NCBI RefSeq assembly: GCF_003116585.1
Contig: NZ_QEHM01000009.1
Coordinates: forward strand, 186,001-250,000
Direction: 5' to 3'
From: Albibacillus kandeliae
GTDB lineage: Bacteria; Pseudomonadota; Alphaproteobacteria; Rhodobacterales; Rhodobacteraceae
DNA length: 64,000 nt
Position numbers and translations under genes: made by a program. The notes under the pieces are model-generated. The model ran no database searches and was not told the origin of the DNA. It saw only the letters and a list, made by a program, of their open reading frames with translations. Shown piece after piece: positions 44,610 through 52,896 of the stretch (positions are counted from its first letter, which is position 1; each line of letters opens with the position of its first letter).

Positions 44610-45422
44610 ATGCTCGTAGTAGAAAACCTGACCAAGCGTTTCGGGGGCAATGTGGCCGTCGATAACGCCTCCTTCACCGTGGACCGCCCGATCATGCTCG
44701 GCATCATCGGACGCTCCGGCGCCGGCAAGTCGACGTTCCTGCGGATGATGAACCGCCTGACCGACGCGACCACCGGCAGCCTCAAGGTCGAGGGGCAGGA
44801 CGTGCTGCGGCTCACCGGCGCCGCCCGCCGCGAATGGCAGTCGCAATGCGCGATGATCTTCCAGCAGTTCAACCTGGTGCCGCGCATGGACGTGGTTTCG
44901 AACGTGCTGCACGGCACGCTGAACCGCCGCTCGACGCTGGCGACCATGTTCAACCTCTTCCCGCGCGAGGACATCCACCGCGCCATCGACATCCTCGACC
45001 GCCTCGGCATCGTCCAGCACGCCGCCAAGCGCGCCGAGGCGCTCTCGGGCGGCCAGCAGCAGCGCGTCGCCATCGCCCGCGCCCTGATGCAGGACCCCAA
45101 GGTCATCCTCGCCGATGAACCCATCGCCTCGCTCGATCCGATGAACGCCCAGATCGTCATGGACGCCCTGCGCCGGATTCACGACGAGGACGGCCGCATG
45201 GTCATCGCCAACCTCCACACGCTCGACACCGCGCGCCGCTACTGCGACCGGGTGATCGGCATGCGCGACGGGCGCATCGTCTTCGACGGCACGCCCGAGC
45301 AACTGACGACCGGCGTCGCCCGCGACATCTACGGCGCCGACGAAACCTTTTCCGAAGAGGCGACCTCGACGGAAATCCGCGATCACCGTGCCGCCCCCGT
45401 GCGCGCGGCGACGCCCGCCTGA
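44610..45422 (+). CDS. phnC: Phosphonate ABC transporter ATP-binding protein
   Basis: 270 residues. Walker [18 protein letters not shown] and [39 protein letters not shown] is the PhnC-specific stretch that separates it from other polar-compound ATPases. It powers import of phosphonates bound by PhnD. The frame begins at 44583, but the ATG at 44610 starts the conserved sequence. Confidence 0.95.
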   Translation: MLVVENLTKRFGGNVAVDNASFTVDRPIMLGIIGRSGAGKSTFLRMMNRLTDATTGSLKVEGQDVLRLTGAARREWQSQCAMIFQQFNLVPRMDVVSNVLHGTLNRRSTLATMFNLFPREDIHRAIDILDRLGIVQHAAKRAEALSGGQQQRVAIARALMQDPKVILADEPIASLDPMNAQIVMDALRRIHDEDGRMVIANLHTLDTARRYCDRVIGMRDGRIVFDGTPEQLTTGVARDIYGADETFSEEATSTEIRDHRAAPVRAATPA

Positions 45423-45483
45423 TCACTCGAACCTGATCAACCCATCCTGATCTCAACCAGACCAAATCCAAACGGAGAGAGAC

Positions 45484-46383
45484 ATGAAAACCCTTATCGC
45501 TGCTGCTCTGGCGACCACTGCCCTGGTCGGCGCGGCTTCCGCCCAGGAGATTTCCGAATTCCGCCTCGGCATCCTCGGCGGCGAGAACGCCCAGGACCGC
45601 ATGACCTCGAACCAGTGCTTTGCCGACAAGATCGCCGAAGCTCTGGGCGTCGAGGTCAAGGTCTTCACCCCCGCCGACTACAACGGCGTGATGCAGGGCC
45701 TGCTGGGCGGCACCATCGACGCCGCATGGATGGGCGCCTCCTCCTACGCGGGCACCTATCTGGCCGATCCCGAAGCGGTCGAGCCGGTGCTGGTCAAGCA
45801 GAACATGGACGGCTCCATCGGCTACTACTCGATCGGTTTCGCCCGCAAGGACGCCGGCGTGACCTCGCTGGAAGACCTGAAGGGCAAGAAATTCGGCTTC
45901 GGTGACCCGAACTCGACCTCCGGCTACCTGATCCCCTCGATCGAAATTGCCGACGCCGGCTTCGACATGACCCCCGGCACCTTCTTCGGCGACGTCGTCT
46001 TCACCGGCGGCCACGAGCAGACCATCGTTGCCGTGAACAACGGTGACGTAGACGCCGGCGTGACCTGGGCCGACGGCCAGGGCAACTGGGAAGACGGCTA
46101 CAACTCGGGCGCCCTGCGCAAGGCAGTTGACGCCGGCCTCGTCGACATGAACGACCTGGTCCAGATCTGGCAGTCCAAGATCATCCCCGAAGGCCCGTTC
46201 GTTCTCCGCAAGGCCCTGCCGCAGGACGTCAAGGACAAGGTCACCACGCTGACCGCGAACCTGTGGGAAGAAGATCCGGATTGCGCCTACGGCGTTGCCG
46301 CCGGTGACGCGAAAGACTTCATCCCGGTGACCCACGCCGAGTACGAGTCGATCGTCGCCGCCCGTAAGTCCAAGAGCAACTAA
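45484..46383 (+). CDS. phnD: Phosphonate-binding periplasmic protein
   Basis: 299 residues. Signal peptide MKTLIAAALATTALVGAASA, then FRLGILGGENAQDRMTSNQ and GGTIDAAWMGASSYAGTYL, typical of PhnD. It binds alkyl- or aminoalkyl-phosphonates for PhnC/PhnE1/PhnE2. It is followed by a strong hairpin before phnE1, which would make the binding protein more abundant than the permeases. Confidence 0.95.
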   Translation: MKTLIAAALATTALVGAASAQEISEFRLGILGGENAQDRMTSNQCFADKIAEALGVEVKVFTPADYNGVMQGLLGGTIDAAWMGASSYAGTYLADPEAVEPVLVKQNMDGSIGYYSIGFARKDAGVTSLEDLKGKKFGFGDPNSTSGYLIPSIEIADAGFDMTPGTFFGDVVFTGGHEQTIVAVNNGDVDAGVTWADGQGNWEDGYNSGALRKAVDAGLVDMNDLVQIWQSKIIPEGPFVLRKALPQDVKDKVTTLTANLWEEDPDCAYGVAAGDAKDFIPVTHAEYESIVAARKSKSN

Positions 46384-46400
46384 GCCGCTCTGACCCCCAG

Positions 46401-46440
46401 CCGGGCTCCGCACTGCACCCGCGGAGCCCGGTGCCTTTTT
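46401..46440 (+). terminator. Attenuating hairpin between phnD and phnE1
   Basis: Perfect 11-bp stem (CCGGGCTCCGC at 46401, GCGGAGCCCGG at 46421-46431) with a 9-nt loop and a T5 run at 46436-46440. Partial termination after a binding-protein gene is common in ABC operons and would raise the PhnD to permease ratio. Confidence 0.75.
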
Positions 46441-46451
46441 ACGAGAACACG

Positions 46452-47312
46452 ATGGCCCTATCCCCCAGTCCCACGTCCGATCCGCACGGACACTACCTTG
46501 CGCTGGTCCAGCGCAAGCGGCTCTACGGCGGTCTCACCCTCGCCATTTTCGTTCTCATGATGGTCTCGGGCTTCATGCTCGCCGACTCGCGCAACGCCGG
46601 GGGCTTCTGGTCCGGCCTGCCGCAGATCTTCGACTTCCCGGCCGACGTGCTGGCCGACACCGCGACCAAGCTCCATCTCCTGCCCGAGCACCTGGTCCGC
46701 TATTTCCCCGCGCTGCTGGAGACGATCAACATCGCGGCCGCCTCGACCCTGATCGGCGCCGCCCTCGCACTGATCCTGTCGCTGCTCGCCACCCGCGGGC
46801 TGGCCCTCTGGCCGCGCGCCATTCCCGTCTTCCGCCGGATCATGGACATCATGCGCGCCGTCCCCGAGATCGTGATCGCGCTGGTGCTGATCTTCGTCCT
46901 CGGCGGCGGCCCGGTCCCGGCGATGATCGCCATCGCCTTCCACACCACCGGCGCGCTGGGCAAGCTGTTCTCCGAAGTGAACGAGAACGCCGACCTCAAG
47001 CCCGTTGAGGGGCTGACCTCGGTCGGCGCCAGCTGGCTGCAGCGCATGTGGCTCGGCGTGGTGCCGCAGGTTTCGCCCAACTACTTCAGCTACGCCCTGC
47101 TGCGCTTCGAGATCAACATCCGCGCCTCCGCCATCCTCGGCTTCGTCGGGGCAGGCGGCATCGGCTACGAACTCAAGAACGCCATGTCCTGGGGCAAGGG
47201 CCGCTTCGACGAGGCGGCAGCAATCTTCATCCTCCTGTTCCTGACCATCGTCGTCTTCGACCAGCTGTCGAGCCACGTGCGCGGGCGCCTGATCCACAAG
47301 GGAGGCCACTGA
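46452..47312 (+). CDS. phnE: Phosphonate ABC transporter permease (first)
   Basis: 286 residues; about six helices and the permease loop EVNENADLKPVEGLTSVGASWLQRM. The ATG at 46452 is used, since the GTG at 46431 lies inside the hairpin's 3' arm. It overlaps the second permease by one base. Phosphonate uptake as a heterodimer is expected. Confidence 0.93.
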   Translation: MALSPSPTSDPHGHYLALVQRKRLYGGLTLAIFVLMMVSGFMLADSRNAGGFWSGLPQIFDFPADVLADTATKLHLLPEHLVRYFPALLETINIAAASTLIGAALALILSLLATRGLALWPRAIPVFRRIMDIMRAVPEIVIALVLIFVLGGGPVPAMIAIAFHTTGALGKLFSEVNENADLKPVEGLTSVGASWLQRMWLGVVPQVSPNYFSYALLRFEINIRASAILGFVGAGGIGYELKNAMSWGKGRFDEAAAIFILLFLTIVVFDQLSSHVRGRLIHKGGH

Positions 47313-48619
47313 TGGCCGACGCCGCGATCTATCAACAGGCCGAGCGGCTGTTCCTCGGCAAGCGCATCATGGCCTTCGGGCTGCCGCTGCTGGTGCTGGC
47401 CTATCTTGGCTACATCTTCTTCGCCTTCGACCTGCCGGGCCTCGCCCAGCGCGCGCGCTGGGATCACGCCCAGACCCTGCTGTCGGATACCTACAGCTAC
47501 AAGACCCACGTGACCCGCGACAACCGCACCGGCGAGGTCGCCGCCGCCATCGAGGGCGAGCGCAAGGGCCAATATCCCGGCAACACCGTGCCGGGCTGGG
47601 TCACGCGCGAGGGCGACGAGACCCGCGTCGACCTCGGCCGCGGCAACGTGGTCGAGTTCCTGCCGGGCAACGGCCTGCGCTACGACGTTCCGGGCTTCGG
47701 CCCGATCGAGGCCCGCGTCGAGGGCCGCGAGATCGTCACCAACCTCGGCGCCGACGTGCCCGACTGGATCTCGGTCTCGGGCACCCGCCTCGCCATCACC
47801 ACTGAGGCAGGCCGCGTCTCGCTGACCCGCAGCCGCACCGAGGTCTTCCGCTACTTCTTAGGCTGGGAGCTCTTCTTCTTCACCCTCGACAGCCCCTATC
47901 ACGGCCACTCGCTCCCCGAGATACTCTTCGGCGCGCAGATCGACCCGGCCCGCTCGAACCTCGCGGGCGCCTGGCACGACTTCTGGAAGAACGACATGTG
48001 GCACCACGCCGACGTGGCCTGGGCCCTGTTCGAGACCGTGCTGATGGCCTTCCTCGGCACCTTCGGCGCCGCCATCGTGGCGCTGCCGGTGGCTTTCCTC
48101 GCGGCCCGGAACTTCACCCCGCTCGGCCCGCTGCGCTTCGCCATGCGCCGCATGTTCGACTTCCTGCGCGGCGTCGACGGGCTGATCTGGACCATCGTGC
48201 TGTCCCGTGCCTTCGGGCCCGGCCCCCTGACCGGCTCGCTGGCGATCCTGCTGACCGACACCGGCAGCTTCGGCAAGATGTTCTCCGAGGCGCTCGAGAA
48301 CGTCGATCGCAAGCAGATCGAGGGCGTCAGTTCGACCGGCGCCAATGCCGCGCAGCGCTACCGCTTCGGGGTGATCCCGCAGATCATGCCGGTACTGCTG
48401 AGCCAGGTGCTCTACTTCCTCGAATCCAACACCCGCAGCGCGACGATCATCGGCGCCATCACCGGCGGCGGCATCGGCCTGCTGCTGACCCAGGCCATGA
48501 TCACCCAGAAGGACTGGGAAGAAGTCACCTATTACATCATCCTCGTTGTGCTGATGGTCATGGTGATGGACAGTGTCTCGGGCTGGCTGCGCCGCCGCCT
48601 GATCCAGGGCGACGCCTGA
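47312..48619 (+). CDS. phnE: Phosphonate ABC transporter permease (second) with large N-terminal insert
   Basis: 435 residues. The C-terminal part (about 240-430) is the usual permease with EALENVDRKQIEGVSSTGANAAQRYRFGVIPQI. Between the first helix (about 20-43) and that part is an extra soluble region of about 150 residues, beta-rich and polar, probably periplasmic. Such long second PhnE proteins occur in several alphaproteobacteria from memory; the insert's role is unknown. Confidence 0.9.
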   Translation: MADAAIYQQAERLFLGKRIMAFGLPLLVLAYLGYIFFAFDLPGLAQRARWDHAQTLLSDTYSYKTHVTRDNRTGEVAAAIEGERKGQYPGNTVPGWVTREGDETRVDLGRGNVVEFLPGNGLRYDVPGFGPIEARVEGREIVTNLGADVPDWISVSGTRLAITTEAGRVSLTRSRTEVFRYFLGWELFFFTLDSPYHGHSLPEILFGAQIDPARSNLAGAWHDFWKNDMWHHADVAWALFETVLMAFLGTFGAAIVALPVAFLAARNFTPLGPLRFAMRRMFDFLRGVDGLIWTIVLSRAFGPGPLTGSLAILLTDTGSFGKMFSEALENVDRKQIEGVSSTGANAAQRYRFGVIPQIMPVLLSQVLYFLESNTRSATIIGAITGGGIGLLLTQAMITQKDWEEVTYYIILVVLMVMVMDSVSGWLRRRLIQGDA

Positions 48620-48635
48620 ATACCCGGAGACCCGA

Positions 48636-49250
48636 ATGACACAACTGACACCCGACAGCCCGGTCATCGAACCGGGCTGTGACATCACCGACTCGACCTT
48701 CGGCCGCTACTGCGAGATCAAGCAGGGCACCCGCGTGGCCTTCTCGAGCTTTGGCGACTACTCCTACTGCGACCGCTCCTGTGACATCGCCAACGCGACC
48801 ATCGGCAAGTTCGCCAATATCGCCAGCTTCGTGCGGATCGGCGCCACCGACCACCCGCTCGACCGCGCCAGCCTGCACCACTTCATGTACCGCTCGGACA
48901 TGTACTGGGAGGACGCAGAACCCGACGCCGCCTTCTTCGAGCACCGCCGCTCGCGCCGCGCCAGCATCGGGCACGACACCTGGCTGGGCCATGCCACGAT
49001 GATCAAGCCCGAGGTCACCATCGGCCACGGCGCCGTCGTGGCGTCCGGCGCGGTGGTGACAAAGGACGTCGCCCCCTACACCATCGTCGCGGGCACCCCG
49101 GCCAGGGTCATGCGCCTGCGCCAGCCGCCCGAGATCGCCGAACGCCTGATGGACCTCGCCTGGTGGGACTGGAGCCACGAGGCGATCCGCGCCAGCCTCG
49201 GCGATTTCCGCAGCCTCACGGCCGAAGCCTTCCTCGAAAAATACGCCTGA
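48636..49250 (+). CDS. Left-handed beta-helix acyltransferase of the phosphonate locus
   Basis: 204 residues with hexapeptide repeats (FGDYSYCDRSCDIANATIGKFANIASF, IGHDTWLGHATMIKPEVTIGHGAVVASGAVVTKDV). The C-terminal YTIVAGTPARVMR is typical of xenobiotic-acetyltransferase-like LbH enzymes. A family of this type is regularly encoded with C-P lyase genes (TIGR03308-like) and may acylate an aminoalkylphosphonate. It sits 16 bp after phnE2. Confidence 0.85.
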   Translation: MTQLTPDSPVIEPGCDITDSTFGRYCEIKQGTRVAFSSFGDYSYCDRSCDIANATIGKFANIASFVRIGATDHPLDRASLHHFMYRSDMYWEDAEPDAAFFEHRRSRRASIGHDTWLGHATMIKPEVTIGHGAVVASGAVVTKDVAPYTIVAGTPARVMRLRQPPEIAERLMDLAWWDWSHEAIRASLGDFRSLTAEAFLEKYA

Positions 49251-49273
49251 CCCCCGGCGCCGCGCGGGCGTCG

Positions 49274-49345
49274 GCCGTCCGCCTGAGTATTTGCAAAGGA
49301 AAGAAGCAGCGGACGGCGCCCGCTTCTTTGGGTCGCAAATATCCC
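49274..49345. repeat. Imperfect inverted repeat between the phn acyltransferase gene and phnF
   Basis: The arms TATTTGC and AAAGAAGC on the left return as GCTTCTTT and GCAAATA on the right, around a short GC-rich loop; internal mismatches are symmetric. The pattern recalls dispersed Rhodobacteraceae intergenic elements. It probably works as a bidirectional terminator for the convergent genes on either side. Confidence 0.5.
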
Positions 49346-49372
49346 CGCCGGAGGCCTGCGCCGCAGGCGCAA

Positions 49373-50089
49373 TCAGCTGTCCTCGCTGCTCACCGTCAGG
49401 GTGACGCGGTCGCCGGCGAACCAGGTCAGGCCGTATTCCACCGGGGTGCCGTCCAGTTCGGTGTTGATGCCGACGGTCTTCAGCAGCGGGTCGCCCTCGC
49501 GCAGGCGCAGGTGCAAGGCCTGGGTGGCGCTGGCGCGCTCGGCAGTGAGCCGGGTCTCGGCCCGGACGTAGTCGGGCACGCCGTTCAGCCGCAGCGCCTC
49601 GGTGACCGAGGGGGTTTCGGCCAGCGTGGCGGGCAGGCCGGGCAGGCGGGGCTCGGGAAAGATGCTCTGGAAATGGGCGATGGGGGTGGCATTGGCCAGC
49701 GACAGCCCCTCGTAGACCACCACCGGGGTGCCGGGTTTCAGGCCCAGCGCCTTGCACTCGGTGGCATCGCCCGGGCGCACCTCGACGCGCAGCACCTGTT
49801 TCTGCGGCAGTCGTCCGGTGGCGCGCACGTTCTGGTGAAAGCGGACGCGGCGGCCGATGGGGTAGTCGGCGGGGGGCGCCTCGACAAAGACCCCGGCGCC
49901 TCGGCGCGAACGCAGGATGCCGCGCTCGGACATGTCGGCGAGGGCGCGGCGCACGGTGTGGCGGTTGACGCCGAAGCGCGCGGAGAGCGCGGATTCGGTC
50001 GGCAGCTTGTCGCCGGGGCCGTAATGGCCGGCGGCGATATCCCGCTCCAGCGTGTTCGCGATTTCCTTCCAGACCGGGGTTCGGGTCAT
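49373..50089 (-). CDS. phnF: GntR/HutC-family phosphonate repressor
   Basis: 238 residues. N-terminal winged helix (YGPGDKLPTESALSARFGVNRHTVRRALADMSERGILRSRRGAGVF), then an UTRA effector-binding domain (residues about 85-235). It is divergent from phnG with the operator between them, and is expected to repress the C-P lyase operon until a phosphonate-related effector appears. Confidence 0.93.
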   Translation of the reverse strand: MTRTPVWKEIANTLERDIAAGHYGPGDKLPTESALSARFGVNRHTVRRALADMSERGILRSRRGAGVFVEAPPADYPIGRRVRFHQNVRATGRLPQKQVLRVEVRPGDATECKALGLKPGTPVVVYEGLSLANATPIAHFQSIFPEPRLPGLPATLAETPSVTEALRLNGVPDYVRAETRLTAERASATQALHLRLREGDPLLKTVGINTELDGTPVEYGLTWFAGDRVTLTVSSEDS

Positions 50090-50145
50090 CTGTCACCAAA
50101 TCTTCATGCTTGTCCCCCTTGCCGGATCGGGTCGGGAGGCGTATT

Positions 50146-50179
50146 GATTTGTCTAGTTGTATAGTAATCTAGACAAATC
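50146..50179. promoter_or_regulatory. PhnF operator in the phnF/phnG intergenic region
   Basis: GATTTGTCTAG (50146-50156) and CTAGACAAATC (50169-50179) form a perfect 11-bp inverted repeat with a 12-bp spacer. Two further half-site echoes (TTGTATAG at 50158, TGTCTAA at 50187) surround it. The GTCTA/TAGAC core is typical for HutC-type repressors. It lies between phnF and phnG, covering the likely phnG promoter. Confidence 0.75.
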
Positions 50180-50193
50180 GGCAAGGTGTCTAA

Positions 50194-50649
50194 ATGACCA
50201 TCCAGACGACAGAGACCGAGGCCCGCCGGGCCTGGATGGGCCTGCTGGCCAAGGCGGCCCCGGCGCGGCTCGACGCGCTGCTGGGCGAGGTCGGCGACCT
50301 GCCCGACTTCACCTGGCTCCGCCGTCCCGAGGCGGGCGGCGTGATGGTGCGCGGCCGCATGGGCGGCACCGGCCAGCCCTTCAACCTCGGCGAGATGACG
50401 GTGACCCGCTGCGCCCTGCAGATCGCGGGCGGCGCGGTCGGCCATGCCTACGTGCAGGGCCGCGACAAGCGTCATGCGGAACAGGCGGCGCTGGTCGATG
50501 CGCTGATGCAGACCGAGCGCGCGAGCGACCTGCGCCGGACCGTGCTCGACAGGCTGGCCGCCGAACGCGCGGCCCGGGCCGAGGGACGCGCCGCCAAGGC
50601 TGCGGCGACCAGGGTCGATTTCTTTACCATGGTGCGGGGAGAGGACTGA
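50194..50649 (+). CDS. phnG: C-P lyase subunit PhnG
   Basis: 151 residues. Component of the PhnGHIJ core that breaks the C-P bond. WMGLLAKAAPARLDALLGEVGDLPDFTWLRRPEAGGVMVRGRMGGTGQPFNLGEMTVTRC is diagnostic of PhnG. It is first in the catabolic operon and overlaps phnH by one base. Confidence 0.95.
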   Translation: MTIQTTETEARRAWMGLLAKAAPARLDALLGEVGDLPDFTWLRRPEAGGVMVRGRMGGTGQPFNLGEMTVTRCALQIAGGAVGHAYVQGRDKRHAEQAALVDALMQTERASDLRRTVLDRLAAERAARAEGRAAKAAATRVDFFTMVRGED

Positions 50650-51218
50650 TGCAGACCGAAGCACTGACCGGCGGGTTCGCCAATCCGCCCGTAGAGGCCT
50701 CCCGCGGGTTCCGCGCGGCGCTCAACGCGCTGGCCCGGCCCGGCACCATCGAGACCGTCGCGGGGGCAGGGGCCCCGGCGCCGGTCTCCACCGCGGCGGC
50801 GGTTCTGCTGCTCACGCTCTGTGACGCGGAGACGCCGCTCTACCTCGCGCCCGGACATGACGGGCAGGCGGTCCGCGACTGGATCGCCTTCCACATCGGC
50901 GCCCCCATCGCCGATGCGGGCGAGGCCATGTTCGCCCTCGGCACCTGGGAGGCGCTGCAACCGCTGGCGCCCTTCCGCGCCGGGACGTCGGAATACCCCG
51001 ACCGGTCGGTCACTCTGTTCGTCGAGATGGAGGGGCTGGAGCAGAAGGGCGCGCGCCTGACCGGCCCCGGCATCCGCGAGGCGGCGCACCTGTCGTTGCC
51101 CGAGATCGCGGCCTTCCAGGCCAACCGCGCCGCCTTCCCGCTGGGGCGTGATTTCTATTTCTGCGCCGGAGACCGCCTTGCCGGTCTGCCGCGCTCGACC
51201 ATGGTGGAGGCGGGCTGA
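50649..51218 (+). CDS. phnH: C-P lyase subunit PhnH
   Basis: 189 residues. GFANPPVEASRGFRAALNALARPGTIETVAG is the PhnH opening. It is a structural component of the core complex. It overlaps phnG and phnI by one base each (TGATG), a tightly coupled arrangement. Confidence 0.95.
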   Translation: MQTEALTGGFANPPVEASRGFRAALNALARPGTIETVAGAGAPAPVSTAAAVLLLTLCDAETPLYLAPGHDGQAVRDWIAFHIGAPIADAGEAMFALGTWEALQPLAPFRAGTSEYPDRSVTLFVEMEGLEQKGARLTGPGIREAAHLSLPEIAAFQANRAAFPLGRDFYFCAGDRLAGLPRSTMVEAG

Positions 51219-52303
51219 TGTATGTAGCCGTCAAGGGTGGCGAACGCGCCATCGACAATGCCCACAGCTGGCTCGCCGAGGAGCGGCGCGGCGATACTGA
51301 TATCGCCGAGCTCTCCATCGCGCAGATCCGTGAACAGCTCTCCATTGCCGTGAACCGGGTGATGGCCGAGGGCTCGCTCTACGACCCCGACCTCGCGGCG
51401 CTGGCGATCAAGCAGGCGCGCGGCGACATGATCGAGGCGATCTTCCTGATCCGCGCCTATCGCACCACGCTGCCCCGCATCGGCCACTCCAAACCGGTCG
51501 ATACCGGCGCGATGGCCTGCGACCGCCGCATCTCGGCCACCTTCAAGGACGCGCCGGGCGGGCAGGTGCTGGGGCCGACCTTCGACTACACCCACCGCCT
51601 GCTCGATTTCAAACTGGCGGCCGAGGGCGAGCTTCCCGAGACCCCGAAGGACGCGCCGCTGAAAGGCGACATGCCCCGGATCACCGAGTTCCTCAACCGC
51701 GACGGGCTGATCCAGTCCGAGGACCGTGGCGACGAGACCCCGCCCGACATGACCCGCCAGCCGATGGAATACCCCGCCAACCGCGCCCTGCGCCTGCAGG
51801 CGCTCACCCGCGGCGACGAGGGGTTCGTGCTCGCGATGGCCTATTCCACCCAGCGCGGCTATGCCAAGAACCACCCCTTCGTGGGCGAGCTGCGCATCGG
51901 CACGGTCGGGGTCGAGATGGACATCCCCGAGCTCGGCTTCTCGGTCGAGATCGGCGAGCTGACCCTCAGCGAATGCGAGACGGTCAACCAGTTCACCGGC
52001 TCCAAGACCGAGCCGCCGCAGTTCACCCGCGGCTATGGCCTCGTCTTCGGCCAGAGCGAGCGCAAGGCGATCTCGATGGCCCTCGTCGACCGGGCCCTGC
52101 GCTGGGAGGAACTCGGCGAGGACAACAAGGGCGCCCCGGCGCAGGACGAGGAATTCGTGCTGTCCCACGCCGACAACATCCAGGCCAGCGGGTTCCTCGA
52201 ACACATCAAGCTGCCCCATTACGTCGACTTCCAGTCCGAACTGGAGCTGGTGCGCAAGATCCGCGCCGAGGCGATGGGTGCCCATAGGGAGGCCGCGGAA
52301 TGA
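51218..52303 (+). CDS. phnI: C-P lyase subunit PhnI
   Basis: 361 residues. It couples the phosphonate to the ribose of ATP by displacing adenine, giving the alpha-D-ribose 1-phosphonate triphosphate intermediate with PhnG/H/L. YVAVKGGERAIDNAHSWL is the PhnI start; FVLSHADNIQASGFLEHIKLPHYVDFQSELELVR closes it. It overlaps the HAD gene by 4 bp. Confidence 0.96.
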   Translation: MYVAVKGGERAIDNAHSWLAEERRGDTDIAELSIAQIREQLSIAVNRVMAEGSLYDPDLAALAIKQARGDMIEAIFLIRAYRTTLPRIGHSKPVDTGAMACDRRISATFKDAPGGQVLGPTFDYTHRLLDFKLAAEGELPETPKDAPLKGDMPRITEFLNRDGLIQSEDRGDETPPDMTRQPMEYPANRALRLQALTRGDEGFVLAMAYSTQRGYAKNHPFVGELRIGTVGVEMDIPELGFSVEIGELTLSECETVNQFTGSKTEPPQFTRGYGLVFGQSERKAISMALVDRALRWEELGEDNKGAPAQDEEFVLSHADNIQASGFLEHIKLPHYVDFQSELELVRKIRAEAMGAHREAAE

Positions 52304-52896
52304 AGGCCGTCGTCTTCGACATCGGGCAGGTTCTGGTCCGCTGGGATCCGCATCTCGCCTACCTCGATGCACTCGGCAGCCGCGAGGCCGCCGCCGCCTT
52401 CCTCGAACGGGTCGACTTCCCGGCACGCAACCTGCGCGCCGACGGGGGCGAGACCTTCACGGACATCGCGACCGAGATCGACGACCCCGAGGATGCCGCG
52501 CTCTTCACCGCCTACCTCGACCGCTATCACCTCACGGTGCCGGAGAAGATCGAAGGAACCTGGGCTCTGATGGAGCGCCTGCGGGGGCGCGGGCTGGAAA
52601 TCCACGCGATCACCAACTGGTCGGCCGAAACCTGGCCCGCCGGGGTGGCCGCGCACCCGGAACTCGGGCGGGCCTTCGGTGTCACTGTCGTCTCGGGACA
52701 GGAGAAGATGCTTAAACCCGACCCGCGCATCTTCGCGCTGCTCTGCGAGCGTGCCGGGCTGCTGCCGCAGGACTGCGTCTTTGTCGATGACAGTCTCAAG
52801 AACGTTGCCGGGGCGCTCGGCTCCGGCATGGACGCGATCCATTTCACTTCGCCCGAGGCGCTGGAACAGGCGCTGACGGAAAGGGGGCTGCTATGA
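52300..52896 (+). CDS. HAD-superfamily hydrolase embedded between phnI and phnJ
   Basis: 198 residues. Nucleophile Asp7 in VVFDIGQVLVRWDP, motif II AITNWSAETW, motif III Lys in EKMLKPDPRIF, motif IV CVFVDDSLKNV. Asp+2 is Gly, as in the YihX sugar-phosphatase branch. It overlaps phnI and phnJ by 4 bp each, so it must be made with the core complex. Since phnP is absent locally, a sugar-phosphate phosphatase role in the pathway is plausible but unproven. Confidence 0.88.
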   Translation: MKAVVFDIGQVLVRWDPHLAYLDALGSREAAAAFLERVDFPARNLRADGGETFTDIATEIDDPEDAALFTAYLDRYHLTVPEKIEGTWALMERLRGRGLEIHAITNWSAETWPAGVAAHPELGRAFGVTVVSGQEKMLKPDPRIFALLCERAGLLPQDCVFVDDSLKNVAGALGSGMDAIHFTSPEALEQALTERGLL

